This document shows positions 42,361 through 50,548 of a stretch of 64,000 nt of DNA, piece after piece. Under the pieces are notes generated by a model. It did no database searches. It was not told the DNA's origin and was given only the letters and a program-made list of their open reading frames with translations. This DNA comes from Vibrio coralliilyticus ATCC BAA-450 (GTDB lineage Bacteria; Pseudomonadota; Gammaproteobacteria; Enterobacterales; Vibrionaceae), in the NCBI RefSeq assembly GCF_000176135.1, contig NZ_ACZN01000014.1, positions 124,001-188,000 of the forward strand. Direction: 5' to 3'. The translations under genes and the position numbers were made by a program. Within the stretch, counting starts at the first letter, position 1, and every line of letters begins with the position of its first letter.

Positions 42361-43071
42361 TTAATTTCGGTGTTTTATTTTTTCTAAAAAACCCAGTTCT
42401 TTCATAATAGCCCAATTGGAACTTGGGGTTTCGTGGATTTGTTTCTCTAGAAAATTGATCATTTTACTCTGCAAGCCGTGGTCAGGATATTGGTGTTTTA
42501 TCTCTCTCGATGTTTTGGGATTGACGTGTTTAATCCAAAGCCGAGTTAAATCAAGCTTTGAGGCCATCTGCAGTAAGGTAACCTCGGAGACTTTTCGATG
42601 GGTCACTCCGAATGAATTTTGTTGCGCTATCATCTCATGAATGCGATCTGCTTTATAATGAGCTAGCTTCATTGATATCGCAAATTGTCGAGCCGTTTTT
42701 GCTCCTACGAGTTCAAAGGAATCATTCGATTCATTCCCAAGTTCCAAGCCTATGTAATGTAGGATAGTTCCTACGAAAAACACTTCTTTGTTCACTGGAT
42801 TTTTCACTAAATGCTCTAGCGCTAACCCATATGCATAGGTTCTTAAGCTGTGATTGAGTATGAAATCTGGGTAGTTTTCTCGCGCCATCGTTAAAGCCTT
42901 CTTACATGCCAACGTGTCAGGGACTCGATACGATGAAGGAGGGACATAAGGTGGGGTTTGTCGCTTTAACCAGTTAAGGCTCGACTTTAGGGCGATGTCT
43001 ACTCGGGTTTTAGCCATGCCATACATTATCCCTATTTTACTTGAACTAAGGCTGGCCTCTGTGAGCTTCAT
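42361..43071 (-). CDS. HD-domain-like protein with altered metal motif
   Basis: A 236-residue protein with GAGGAAGAA before ATG. The central part resembles the cyanamide-hydratase-type HD phosphohydrolase fold: ILNHSLRTYAYGLALEHL (72-89), VFFVGTILHYIGLELGNESN (98-117), FELVGAKTARQF. The signature His-Asp has become His105-Tyr106, so the usual divalent metal site is probably lost. The later helices contain VTLLQMASKLDLTRLWI. It may be a degenerate or regulatory member. No partner gene is evident. Confidence 0.65.
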   Translation of the reverse strand: MKLTEASLSSSKIGIMYGMAKTRVDIALKSSLNWLKRQTPPYVPPSSYRVPDTLACKKALTMARENYPDFILNHSLRTYAYGLALEHLVKNPVNKEVFFVGTILHYIGLELGNESNDSFELVGAKTARQFAISMKLAHYKADRIHEMIAQQNSFGVTHRKVSEVTLLQMASKLDLTRLWIKHVNPKTSREIKHQYPDHGLQSKMINFLEKQIHETPSSNWAIMKELGFLEKIKHRN

Positions 43072-43273
43072 TTCTTCCTCGTGTGGTCAGTATTTTTCTT
43101 TAGGCTAGCAGCAAGCGATCTTTATATATACAAACTATCTTGCCAGATATAACCACATATAGGTCACTCGTTAATTTTGGTTATTCTGTTGCGAAATTTG
43201 TCCTAATTGTGCCTGTTCTCTAATTTGTGGAATACCCATAATGCGTCCTTATTTCATGATTCGGAGAGTTCGC

Positions 43274-43660
43274 ATGCGTCATTGCATCTTGGTTTGCTCT
43301 GTGTTTCTCGCTGCGTGCAATGTCAATCCAAGTTCACATCCTATGAGTAATATCCGTTATCAAGGAGAAGATGAAGCGCATAGTATGGTATTTCGAGAAG
43401 ACCTAGTAGAAATCAAGTCGGGAAACCACACCAAACATTGTGACTACACGATAGTGGAGCAGGATTTAGCGTGGGTCATAAACGTGGAGCTTCTAAGCAC
43501 TACACTAGGGAACACGAATTTAAGGTTTGTCGTGCATAAAGGCACTGATTGGATGACTTGTTCGGAGTGTGCGAAGCATCAGTTACCGCCATTTTGGTAT
43601 GTGGAGTCCCCCCTCGAATACAAGGCAGTTTACAAGGGTAAATCTAATATTCTTTTTTAA
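43274..43660 (+). CDS. small lipoprotein
   Basis: A 128-residue lipoprotein: MRHCILVCSVFLAACNVNPS carries a signal peptide with lipobox L-A-A-C (Cys15 of this start). The Asn after the modified Cys does not give the inner-membrane Asp signal, so outer-membrane sorting is likely. The mature part has conserved-looking Cys residues (HCDY, TCSECAKH) that could form disulfides. No family recognised. An ATG 11 codons upstream is less suitable for the signal peptide. Confidence 0.7.
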   Translation: MRHCILVCSVFLAACNVNPSSHPMSNIRYQGEDEAHSMVFREDLVEIKSGNHTKHCDYTIVEQDLAWVINVELLSTTLGNTNLRFVVHKGTDWMTCSECAKHQLPPFWYVESPLEYKAVYKGKSNILF

Positions 43661-43817
43661 AATTTCTATATACCTAAGCGAAAGCAGAACCTGCCTAACG
43701 AGCGTTTAATGGACAGATAACGCATTTATATTGCCAACTGTATTGAACATGATTGAGTTGATTCTGAGACCGGATAGATTAGGGCTTATATCGAACTGGA
43801 GACTTTTGGAGAAAATC

Positions 43818-44204
43818 ATGGGTTCGACCTGTAGAGTGTGTATGGCTGAGAATAAAGTTTTAGATCCCAATTATCAGGCTTGTCCCGATTGCATTCGGGA
43901 GTGTTTAGATTTGTTTGACCGAGTTAGCCCTTGGTCATACTACCATCTAGTGGTGAGCATAGCGAAGAAACGAACATTTAATGTGTTATCCAATCTTGGA
44001 GAGCTGACGCATTCCAATCGAACGCATGTATCGAGACTGACCCAAGAACTTGATGTGCTTACCCACGCTATTTTTCTGAATCCGGACATGTCCGCAAGAG
44101 AAGAAAAAACGCAGTTGCTGAGAGACATAACCGAGTTTAAGGAGGCAGTCAGTCACGTGGCTTTAGGTAATCCGATTGAGCAGATATACGCGTTCAAGCA
44201 CTGA
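43818..44204 (+). CDS. hypothetical zinc-ribbon-like protein
   Basis: A 128-residue protein starting MGSTCRVCMAENKVLDPNYQ with GGAG seven bases upstream. Two CxxC-type pairs (CRVC and CPDC, about 5-8 and 22-25) suggest a zinc knuckle. The remainder is helical (SYYHLVVSIAKKRTFNVLSN, LTQELDVLTHAIFLN). An earlier in-frame ATG at 43749 would lengthen it but lacks a ribosome site. Function unknown. No clear neighbour relationship. Confidence 0.6.
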   Translation: MGSTCRVCMAENKVLDPNYQACPDCIRECLDLFDRVSPWSYYHLVVSIAKKRTFNVLSNLGELTHSNRTHVSRLTQELDVLTHAIFLNPDMSAREEKTQLLRDITEFKEAVSHVALGNPIEQIYAFKH

Positions 44205-44434
44205 TCCTAACTTTACGATTTACACCAAAGTTAAAATTGATAGCTCATTTTGTATCGTGAGATGTGTAGACGAGACACTGTTAATGACGGTGACTGAGGG
44301 AGGTAACCTTTTGAAAGGTCTCACATCGGAGAATGTAAATTTGGGGTTTAGTCCGCTATTGCTTTGGCAGGAAATTACGTTTCTTTACCGAGCGATAAAA
44401 ATGAGTCAAAACGTTTATTTAGAGAGGAATTATT

Positions 44435-44929
44435 ATGCCTAAAATTAGTGCTCCATCAGTATCGCTACTGGACCTTTACACCGGAGAAGAACGGTTGCCG
44501 TTGTATAAGACAAATGTAGTTGTCTCTGGGGGGCAAGCCAATCATGGACGAGCGTCAGGACATGCTGTTTCTGATGATGGAGAGCTAGACCTTCCGTTGC
44601 GGCTTCCAGCCGCTTTGGGAGGCCCCGGGGAGGCAACTAACCCAGAGCAGCTCTTCGCAGCAGGATTTGCTGCCTGTTTTCATGGCGCCCTTAGTTTGGT
44701 CGCGGCTAAACAAAAGATTCGTCTCGACAAAGACTTGTCAATAACGTCTGAGGTGACGTTTGGGCGAGATCCCTCCGATGGGCAGTTCTATCTCTCTGCA
44801 GAACTAAAGGTACATATCCCCAATATGGATAAAGAGAAAGCCCTTGAACTTATTCGTCAAACGGAACTAGTTTGTCCATACGCAAAGATGGCTAGACAAG
44901 GGTTAGAATACTCAACAACTCTCGAATAG
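44435..44929 (+). CDS. Ohr/OsmC organic hydroperoxide resistance protein
   Basis: A 164-residue peroxidase of the Ohr subfamily. The reactive Cys lies in AACFHGALSLVA (about 82-93) and the resolving Cys in ELVCPYAKMARQG (about 145-157). GGPGEATNPEQLFAAGFAAC is the family signature with the Arg/Glu network partner nearby. It reduces fatty acid and peroxynitrite hydroperoxides using lipoylated proteins. GAGAGGAAT precedes the ATG. The start has about 20 extra residues over short Ohr proteins. A MarR-type OhrR is not seen next to it. Confidence 0.9.
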   Translation: MPKISAPSVSLLDLYTGEERLPLYKTNVVVSGGQANHGRASGHAVSDDGELDLPLRLPAALGGPGEATNPEQLFAAGFAACFHGALSLVAAKQKIRLDKDLSITSEVTFGRDPSDGQFYLSAELKVHIPNMDKEKALELIRQTELVCPYAKMARQGLEYSTTLE

Positions 44930-45068
44930 GATTCATGGGGCATTGTGCGATGGCCGAGCACGATTTGAAACGAGGAACTGGATTTTAGTTTGGCTATGAC
45001 CCTCTTGTTGCTAAAACGGTTAGACTCGCTAGAGCTAGGCTTCAAGAAATACTGAAAAAGAAGGGATT

Positions 45069-45419
45069 ATGATTAAAAGAGAGCATGTTACGCAACGGAT
45101 GAGCCAATCGGTTGTTCACGGTGGTTTGGTATATCTTAGCGGTCAAATCGCTAAAGATACATCCCAAGACATCACACTCCAGACTCAAACCACGTTGGAA
45201 AATGTAGCCGAACTACTAACCAGTGTTGGCTCTAATAAAGAGCAAATTTTGTCTGCTAATATCTATCTAAAAACGATGGAGGATTTTGCTGCTATGAATG
45301 CTGTCTGGGATCAATGGGTGTCCAACGGACACGCGCCCGCTCGGACTTGCGTACAAGCGCATCTTGCGACAGACGCTTTACTGGTTGAAATTACAGTCAT
45401 AGCGTCAGTTACACTGTAA
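45069..45419 (+). CDS. RidA family enamine/imine deaminase-like protein
   Basis: A 116-residue YjgF/YER057c/UK114 protein. Typical blocks: VVHGGLVYLSGQIAKDTSQD, TTLENVAELLTSVGSNKEQI, ANIYLKTMEDFAAMNAVWDQ and ARTCVQAHLATDALLVEITV. The Arg in PARTCV and the final Glu (VEITV) line up with the RidA active-site pair, although the subgroup may have another substrate. It lies 140 bases after the Ohr gene on the same strand, perhaps co-transcribed. AAGAAGGG serves as ribosome site. Confidence 0.9.
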   Translation: MIKREHVTQRMSQSVVHGGLVYLSGQIAKDTSQDITLQTQTTLENVAELLTSVGSNKEQILSANIYLKTMEDFAAMNAVWDQWVSNGHAPARTCVQAHLATDALLVEITVIASVTL

Positions 45420-46080
45420 AAAGTCGGTGACGACAGAGTTAAATAGACCTTGGCTTTCAATAGCTCAAGTTAGTTTTCAGCGAACTATATCGATAGATAG
45501 GTTCGCTCATCTGTTCGTTAAAATACTGTACTTATCAGCAAAAAGACCGGCTCTTTGTGGGCTCTAAATACTACCTGACCACGCGGTGCTTCGCGCCTCT
45601 TTTAGCCTCCTCATGCTTGCTTGACGTGAGATCAGTGCCCACAAAATTGAAGAGCGATAACAAGTCGCTCGCGCGCTCTTGATGAACCACCAAAATTTGA
45701 TTCCTTGCTGACTGAGCCTAGCGATAATTTTATGCTTCAAACGGAGTTGAATTGCCTTCCTATGAGCTCAACTGCTGTGATGCTTGCACATGAAGATGGC
45801 ACAGCGTGGGTGACAAAATGTCTCTAACAATGTCAGACCTACACCATGGAATGGGTACTCATTTTGAAATCCTGATGTTATAAAGCGCGTGCTAAGTGTT
45901 CTCGAGAACGTAATTAAGACAGAGAGTGACATAATGACAATCCATTTGGTAGACACTGTGCAAACAAGGGGCGAACCAGATATCCAAGTAATCGCTAAGT
46001 CCTTGAAAATACGCTTAGATTAGCTGATAAATAGGCAATAGTGCTGAGCTTGACATTATTCGTCCAACGGTAGGGGTAAT
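45420..46080. other. long stretch without intact gene
   Basis: About 660 bases after ridA. Short minus-strand open pieces (for example SDLLSLFNFVGTDLTSSKHE near 45640) hint at decayed coding sequence that I cannot name. No strong terminator was seen. Confidence 0.35.
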
Positions 46081-46551
46081 ATAGCTTGGCGCCTTATTTT
46101 TTAGGTCTAGCAGGAATTGACTGCGATTGAGGATACTCATCGTCAAACCATGCTCGATCAAGCGGTGAGCAAAGCTTCGATGTCATGTACTACTATCGGC
46201 GAGGTGGTGATTACCAGTAATGATATCCCCTTCGTTATTCAGGGCCATACTGGTAGATTTTATCCAATGATATTCGCCCCATCGATCTCGTATACGATAG
46301 CAGAGCGTCAACGTTTCTGACGGACCAAGAGGGTGTGAATGCAAGGCGCGTGTCACAGTATCGACATCATTGGCGTGAATTAACTCAAGCCAATGTTCGA
46401 GTCGTATAGGGAAGAAATACAGGGAAAAGCGCTGATAAAACCGATGATTATGAAGTTGTAGCCCATTGAGATGAGAATACGTCCAAAACCCCACCTGGCT
46501 AGGGACTCTGTTTTCAGGGTGCTCACACTTGGCTTTCATCTGTGTCGTCAT
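46080..46551 (-). pseudogene. PAS-GGDEF sensor gene remnant
   Basis: The minus frame from 46551 reads a PAS_3-like fold: FYQRFSLYFFPIRLEHWLEL, IHANDVDTVTRALHSHPLGP, then LCYRIRDRWGEYHWIKSTSM and ALNNEGDIITGNHH, where it stops. In another frame just beyond, LTMSILNRSQFLLDL resembles the start of a GGDEF domain (LTGLLNRxxF). No cyclase core follows. It is most likely the front end of a diguanylate cyclase truncated and frameshifted. Confidence 0.5.
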
Positions 46552-46880
46552 TAAGTCCAGTGACTACTCGTCGTTGTCTAAGGGATTAAATTATGAAGTG
46601 CTGAACTAGTACACGCCATTGAACTGGGTGAGATTGGCAGGATTACTGCCTTATTTGGCAAAAAGTCCGAATGTTTTACGCGACAAATAAGGAGAGCGTG
46701 AGGGTTCGGTCATTATACCAGCGTAGCAAACAGGGTGACCTTTGAAGTAATAAGCGAAGTGAGTCTCAGTTAACCTGAGATGGTAAGCTCTGATCCCCGT
46801 CTGAGTAAGGGGAAATGGCGGCATTATAGCCATACATCAATACATTCTAGACAATATGTCAGGCGAGGCTATTCAATCAC
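46552..46880. other. intergenic stretch, no gene
   Basis: Divergent spacer before the structured-RNA candidate. No convincing ORF or repeat. Confidence 0.35.
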
Positions 46881-46896
46881 CAACGCGACATATAGA

Positions 46897-47024
46897 CTTC
46901 CTCATCAGTAAGGTATCTGCTTTTTATCCTGCCTACGGTACCTTACTGTTATTTATTAATCGCAGTGGACTCTGCGGTATTGAAATACCAAGCTTTCGCG
47001 CCTTCTGTCGGAGGCGCTTTTTTT
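46897..47024 (+). ncRNA. candidate structured small RNA with terminator
   Basis: Four hairpins in order: CAGTAAGGTA/TACCTTACTG (46906-46915 with 46939-46948, 10 bp perfect), CGCAG/CTGCG (46961-46976), GGTAT/ATACC (46976-46989) and the terminator GCGCCTTC/GGAGGCGC (46998-47017) followed by seven T. TATAGA at 46891 could be the -10 element. No ORF lies in the transcript and the nearest plus-strand gene upstream ends 1.5 kb away. No known RNA family recognised. Confidence 0.5.
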
Positions 47025-47163
47025 AAGGTCAAATCGCGAAATTGGCTCGTTTAGAATAGTGATACATGCGTTCGAGGACTCGATTATCCACGTATCGAGG
47101 TTAGTCGTTTCCCTAAAATCGTATCGGTTCTAGTATCGTTCAAGATTTCTGATGGAGAGAAGA

Positions 47164-47712
47164 ATGATTGTTTATCGAGATGCAACCATGGAGGATCTGT
47201 CGGAATTAGAAAACCTATTATGGAAGCATGGGAACAATGACTGGAGCCATTTAACGAGAAATGGTGTTAGATCTGAATTGCTTCTTATTCAAAACTGTCG
47301 CGCAACGGCAAAGGTTGCGTTGTGGGACTCAAAGATCATCGGATTCGCTGCTGTGATTGATGGTTCGTACAGTCCTTTACACTTAGCAAAATACGGTAAG
47401 GCTTCCGAGTTTTCGCTCATCAATGGTGTGGTCGTTGATGAGAAATTTGGAGGACGAGGTATAGCTACCCACTTACTCAATCAATGTTTGGTCCATGCTG
47501 AAAATGCATCGGTAATGAACGTATTGGTCGAGATACATCAAGAGCACGCCACATACGCAGGTATACTCCGAAAGGTTGGGTTTGTAGTTATTGATGAATA
47601 TGAAGATCTGGAAAGGTGGGCTACGGGATCAAGGACGACCACTATTTTACAAAGGTCATTAGCACACAATGATAAACATAGTACGCAAAAGGCTGCTTTT
47701 AAGAGGTACTAG
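47164..47712 (+). CDS. GNAT family N-acetyltransferase
   Basis: A 182-residue GNAT starting MIVYRDATMEDLSELENLLW, with GGAGAGAAG just upstream. Core motif A is NGVVVDEKFGGRGIATHLLN (R-G-x-G loop, about 91-110). VLVEIHQEHATYAGILRKVG and FVVIDEYEDLERW complete the fold. The overall pattern is of the RimI/phosphinothricin-type broad group. Substrate unknown. It follows the structured-RNA candidate after 140 bases and may have its own promoter there. Confidence 0.85.
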   Translation: MIVYRDATMEDLSELENLLWKHGNNDWSHLTRNGVRSELLLIQNCRATAKVALWDSKIIGFAAVIDGSYSPLHLAKYGKASEFSLINGVVVDEKFGGRGIATHLLNQCLVHAENASVMNVLVEIHQEHATYAGILRKVGFVVIDEYEDLERWATGSRTTTILQRSLAHNDKHSTQKAAFKRY

Positions 47713-47973
47713 CTAATGATCACTCCTTTCTGTAATTGAACAGTTGAATGCCGTAAATACATTTAGAACCAATCAAAGAGTCGTTAAAAATTGAGTAATG
47801 GGCAGCGTAAGTACGCTTTGAATTGAAATGATTGCGCGTTGTTAAGACAGAACATTAAGAGCGCAGCATCCTATTTAACCGAGTTCTGTTGTCGGACGAT
47901 GTGCCTGAAGCAAAATCGCTCAATGCGATCCCCTTGGCGTGTTATTGCACATTGTTTCGGCAACATTACGCTT

Positions 47974-48000
47974 GCGAGCTCATGGATGAGCTCGCTTTTC
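47974..48000 (+). terminator. Rho-independent terminator
   Basis: GCGAGCTCAT/ATGAGCTCGC, a perfect 10-bp stem with a two-base loop, then TTTT. It could close the GNAT transcript 260 bases upstream. Confidence 0.75.
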
Positions 48001-48833
48001 TAATATAACGTGATGTTTAGCAATGAGTCAGTTGAGAGTGTCGGGGGACATGATCCCACTCAACGGCACACGTCTTTTATGTTGATCTAACTGACCGAAA
48101 GCACATGAAGCGAATAGTGCAAGCAATCCAATGGTGGTACGCCTAATTTTCTGTTCACCTAGCTATAATTGCCCATGTCAAATATATAGTAGTGCCCAAG
48201 TGCATTGACGTTAGGATATCTTCCGTTATTTCTCATGAAAAATATCACGGAGACGGTATTTGCTTTCTATTCTTTCGCATAAGTCTCTGGCAACGTCACA
48301 TATTTTTAGATAAACGTCTTATATGGAATATATGGCCAAGAATGATTAGATCATGATCTGAAAAAGCGATGGCTTTATCTGACGTATAAATCATTACAGC
48401 ATCAAATGTTCTCCTGAAAATTAGATACATTCATATATCCCCTTATGACGCTCTGGTTAATGGGAGTAAGTTTATTCATTCATAACCCGTGCTGACTAAT
48501 GGAGTAGGGATCAAAGACAGAAGCGGAGTCATGAATTATTGGGGGTGAGCTAGCCAGTGAAGAGGTTTCTTAGGTCGGGTGAGTGTTGAGGGGGATCGCG
48601 ACGTACATCTAGAAAATCAGGGAGCGATTAGACTACAGTGCCATCGGATAGAGTTGTGGTCACTATAAAGGATATAGGCAATGAGGCACCGAGACGCTGA
48701 CAGCGTAGGCGATGCGAGTTACTGAGAGAGCTTCGAACTCCGTGTGACTGCTGTCTTCATCCCCCGTAAAGAAGAAATGACAGTGCTCACTAGGAGACGT
48801 CAAACGTAACTGATGACGTTAGGTGCTTATTGA

Positions 48834-48862
48834 TAGCTCACCAATCGGTGAGCTACCTTTTA
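48834..48862 (+). terminator. Rho-independent terminator
   Basis: TAGCTCACC/GGTGAGCTA, a 9-bp perfect stem with AATC loop, then CCTTTTAT. No plus-strand gene precedes it within 1.1 kb, so it probably ends a non-coding transcript, or acts bidirectionally near the end of the synthetase gene. Confidence 0.65.
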
Positions 48863-48920
48863 TAAGCGTTTACTTTGACGGTTCATCGTCTCTTTCAGTG
48901 AGAGAAGGATGATAACTTTA

Positions 48921-50099
48921 CTAGGCACTTTGTTCTATGAAGAAGCTTGATAGGTGTTCTCTAGATACTTCCTTGACGTCTTTCCCACTCTTTAAGCCGA
49001 GGACGTCGGACTTTAACTCGTCATCTCCTATAACAATTAAGTAGTTGCACTTCATTTTATACGATTGTCGCACACGATATCCTACGCTGTTGTCAGAGTC
49101 GTCGATGATACAAGCAATCCCCATGGCGCCTAATTGCTCCTGTAGCTCGTGACAATAGGCTTGATGCTCAACGGTTAAAGGCACAAGAACCACTGCATAT
49201 GGGTTGAACTGAACGGGTAATCTTCCTTTGTAGTGTTCGAGCAAAATGGCGATGAAGCGCTCTAATGACCCAAGAGCCGCCCTATGGAGAACGACTGGGT
49301 ATTCGCTATCCCCAAGCTCGTTGATAAATGAACTATCAAACTTTTCCGATAAGAAAAAGTCCAATTGAAACGTTCCGCATTGCCAATGCCTATCTAATGA
49401 ATCTTTCAGAGAAAACTCCACTTTTGCGCCATAAAACGCGCCTTCTCCCGGGAGGAGTTCATAGCCAATACCAAGTTCATCTAAGCCTTCTTGAAGATAC
49501 AACTCAGATCGTGACCACAGTTCATCCGAACCAATTTTGTTCTTAGGCCTAAGAGAGATTTTCACTGATATATCTTTTCGTGAAAAGCCGAAGTGTTCGT
49601 ACATTTCAAACAGCATAGCGCAAAAGTGCTTTAGCTCGTCCTTGATTTGCTGTTCCTGACAGAAAATGTGTCCATCGTCCTGATTAAAGGCTCTTAGTCT
49701 AAACAGTCCATTGAGAGAACCAGACGATTCGTTTCGGTGACAAAGGCCAAATTCAGCTATGCGGTAGGGTAATTCTCGGTATGAGCTGACCAGTTCGTTA
49801 AACATGGAAATGTGAAAAGGGCAGCTCATAGGTTTGACGGAGAGATTATGCTCTGGTACGTGAAACATGTTCTCTCCATACTTTTCGTTATGCCCTGAAG
49901 TCGTCCAGACTGAATGGTTTGCCAGCACGGGAGAACGCACTTCATGGTAACCGTATCTCTTTTGTACTGAACGGATATATGCTTGAACTTTTCTGTACAG
50001 CTCGTGCCCTTTGGGATACCAATCAACCATACCTGATACCGATTCTGAGATATCAAATAATTTTAACTGCTTGCCGATTTTTCTATGTTCATTAATCAT
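48921..50099 (-). CDS. truncated threonyl-tRNA synthetase (catalytic and anticodon domains only)
   Basis: A 392-residue class II synthetase starting MINEHRKIGKQLKLFDISES. It corresponds to the C-terminal part of ThrRS: motif 1 region (YGYHEVRSPVL), zinc ligands Cys93 (MSCPFH), His144 (QDDGHIFC) and His272 (VVLHRA), motif 2 CHRNESSGSLNGLFRLRAF (120-138), motif 3 GSLERFIAILLEHYKGRLP, and an anticodon-binding domain from about 300. The N-terminal TGS and editing domains of normal bacterial ThrRS (about 640 residues) are absent, so Ser-tRNA(Thr) would not be edited in cis. It sits behind a Thr-codon leader and terminator. Possible roles are a spare or drug-resistant ThrRS (inference). Confidence 0.88.
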   Translation of the reverse strand: MINEHRKIGKQLKLFDISESVSGMVDWYPKGHELYRKVQAYIRSVQKRYGYHEVRSPVLANHSVWTTSGHNEKYGENMFHVPEHNLSVKPMSCPFHISMFNELVSSYRELPYRIAEFGLCHRNESSGSLNGLFRLRAFNQDDGHIFCQEQQIKDELKHFCAMLFEMYEHFGFSRKDISVKISLRPKNKIGSDELWSRSELYLQEGLDELGIGYELLPGEGAFYGAKVEFSLKDSLDRHWQCGTFQLDFFLSEKFDSSFINELGDSEYPVVLHRAALGSLERFIAILLEHYKGRLPVQFNPYAVVLVPLTVEHQAYCHELQEQLGAMGIACIIDDSDNSVGYRVRQSYKMKCNYLIVIGDDELKSDVLGLKSGKDVKEVSREHLSSFFIEQSA

Positions 50100-50147
50100 A
50101 ATGACCTCATTGTTAAGTTTCTGTGTATATGTGATATGAAAGAAAAT

Positions 50148-50180
50148 AAAAAAGGCTGACAATTCGTGTCAGCCTTTTTT
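50148..50180 (-). terminator. attenuator terminator before the ThrRS-like gene
   Basis: On the minus strand AAGGCTGAC/GTCAGCCTT forms a perfect stem with loop ACGAATT, and the arms extend into A and T runs (13 bp in all). Transcription towards the synthetase meets it about 50 bases before the ATG. Its left arm CTGACACGA can instead pair with TCGTGTTAG located at 50186-50194, which makes the terminator conditional. Confidence 0.85.
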
Positions 50181-50202
50181 TAAATAAAACTAACACGACA
50201 CA

Positions 50203-50250
50203 TTAAGTAATGGTCGTGGTATTTTGATGAAAATTTCTACGATTAATCAT
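50203..50250 (-). CDS. threonine-rich leader peptide
   Basis: The ORF encodes 15 residues, MINRRNFHQNTTTIT, then TAA, with Thr codons ACC ACG ACC and ACT among the last five. An in-frame ATG three codons earlier (50259) could be the start instead. The ribosome site is weak. CACGAC inside the Thr codons (segment 1) can pair with GTCGTG just after the stop (segment 2), and segment 2 can pair alternatively with the terminator arm. Stalling at Thr codons would free segment 2 and prevent termination, as in thrL-type attenuation. Confidence 0.8.
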   Translation of the reverse strand: MINRRNFHQNTTTIT

Positions 50251-50259
50251 TATAAACAT

Positions 50260-50548
50260 TACATATCTTATGTTGTTTTGCGTTAAGGTGATTTTTGTGT
50301 CTTTATAATTTAATTAATAACATGATTATTAAATTTTTGTATTTATAGATATTACACTGCTTTTAATTTTACGATTCAGAAGTTTTGATTCCTTATTGCC
50401 TTAAATATATGAATGTTTTGACAATAAAAACAACGATTACTCATAGTTTCAATTTGAATAAATATGTGCTTACGATTATAGAGTCTTTATAAATCCTATG
50501 TGTTCACTGGGTTGTTGAAAGGCCTTTGATCACGGTATATAAGATATT
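50260..50548. other. AT-rich upstream region of the ThrRS attenuator
   Basis: It must contain the promoter for the leader and synthetase. TATAAA near 50307 on the minus strand is a candidate -10 element, but no clear -35 was identified. No ORF. Confidence 0.4.

Larger units (their letters stand above)
47713..48920. other. 1.2-kb gene-free region with two strong terminators
   Basis: No ORF on either strand has coding character. Two plus-strand terminators (47974 and 48834) imply transcripts that are not explained by a protein gene, at least for the second one. The 48010-48830 segment shows no repeats. Confidence 0.45.

Noticed and set aside
44205..44442. A plus-strand frame bridging to the Ohr gene
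   Set aside because: It overlaps the preceding gene end and the Ohr ribosome site and has no coding character.
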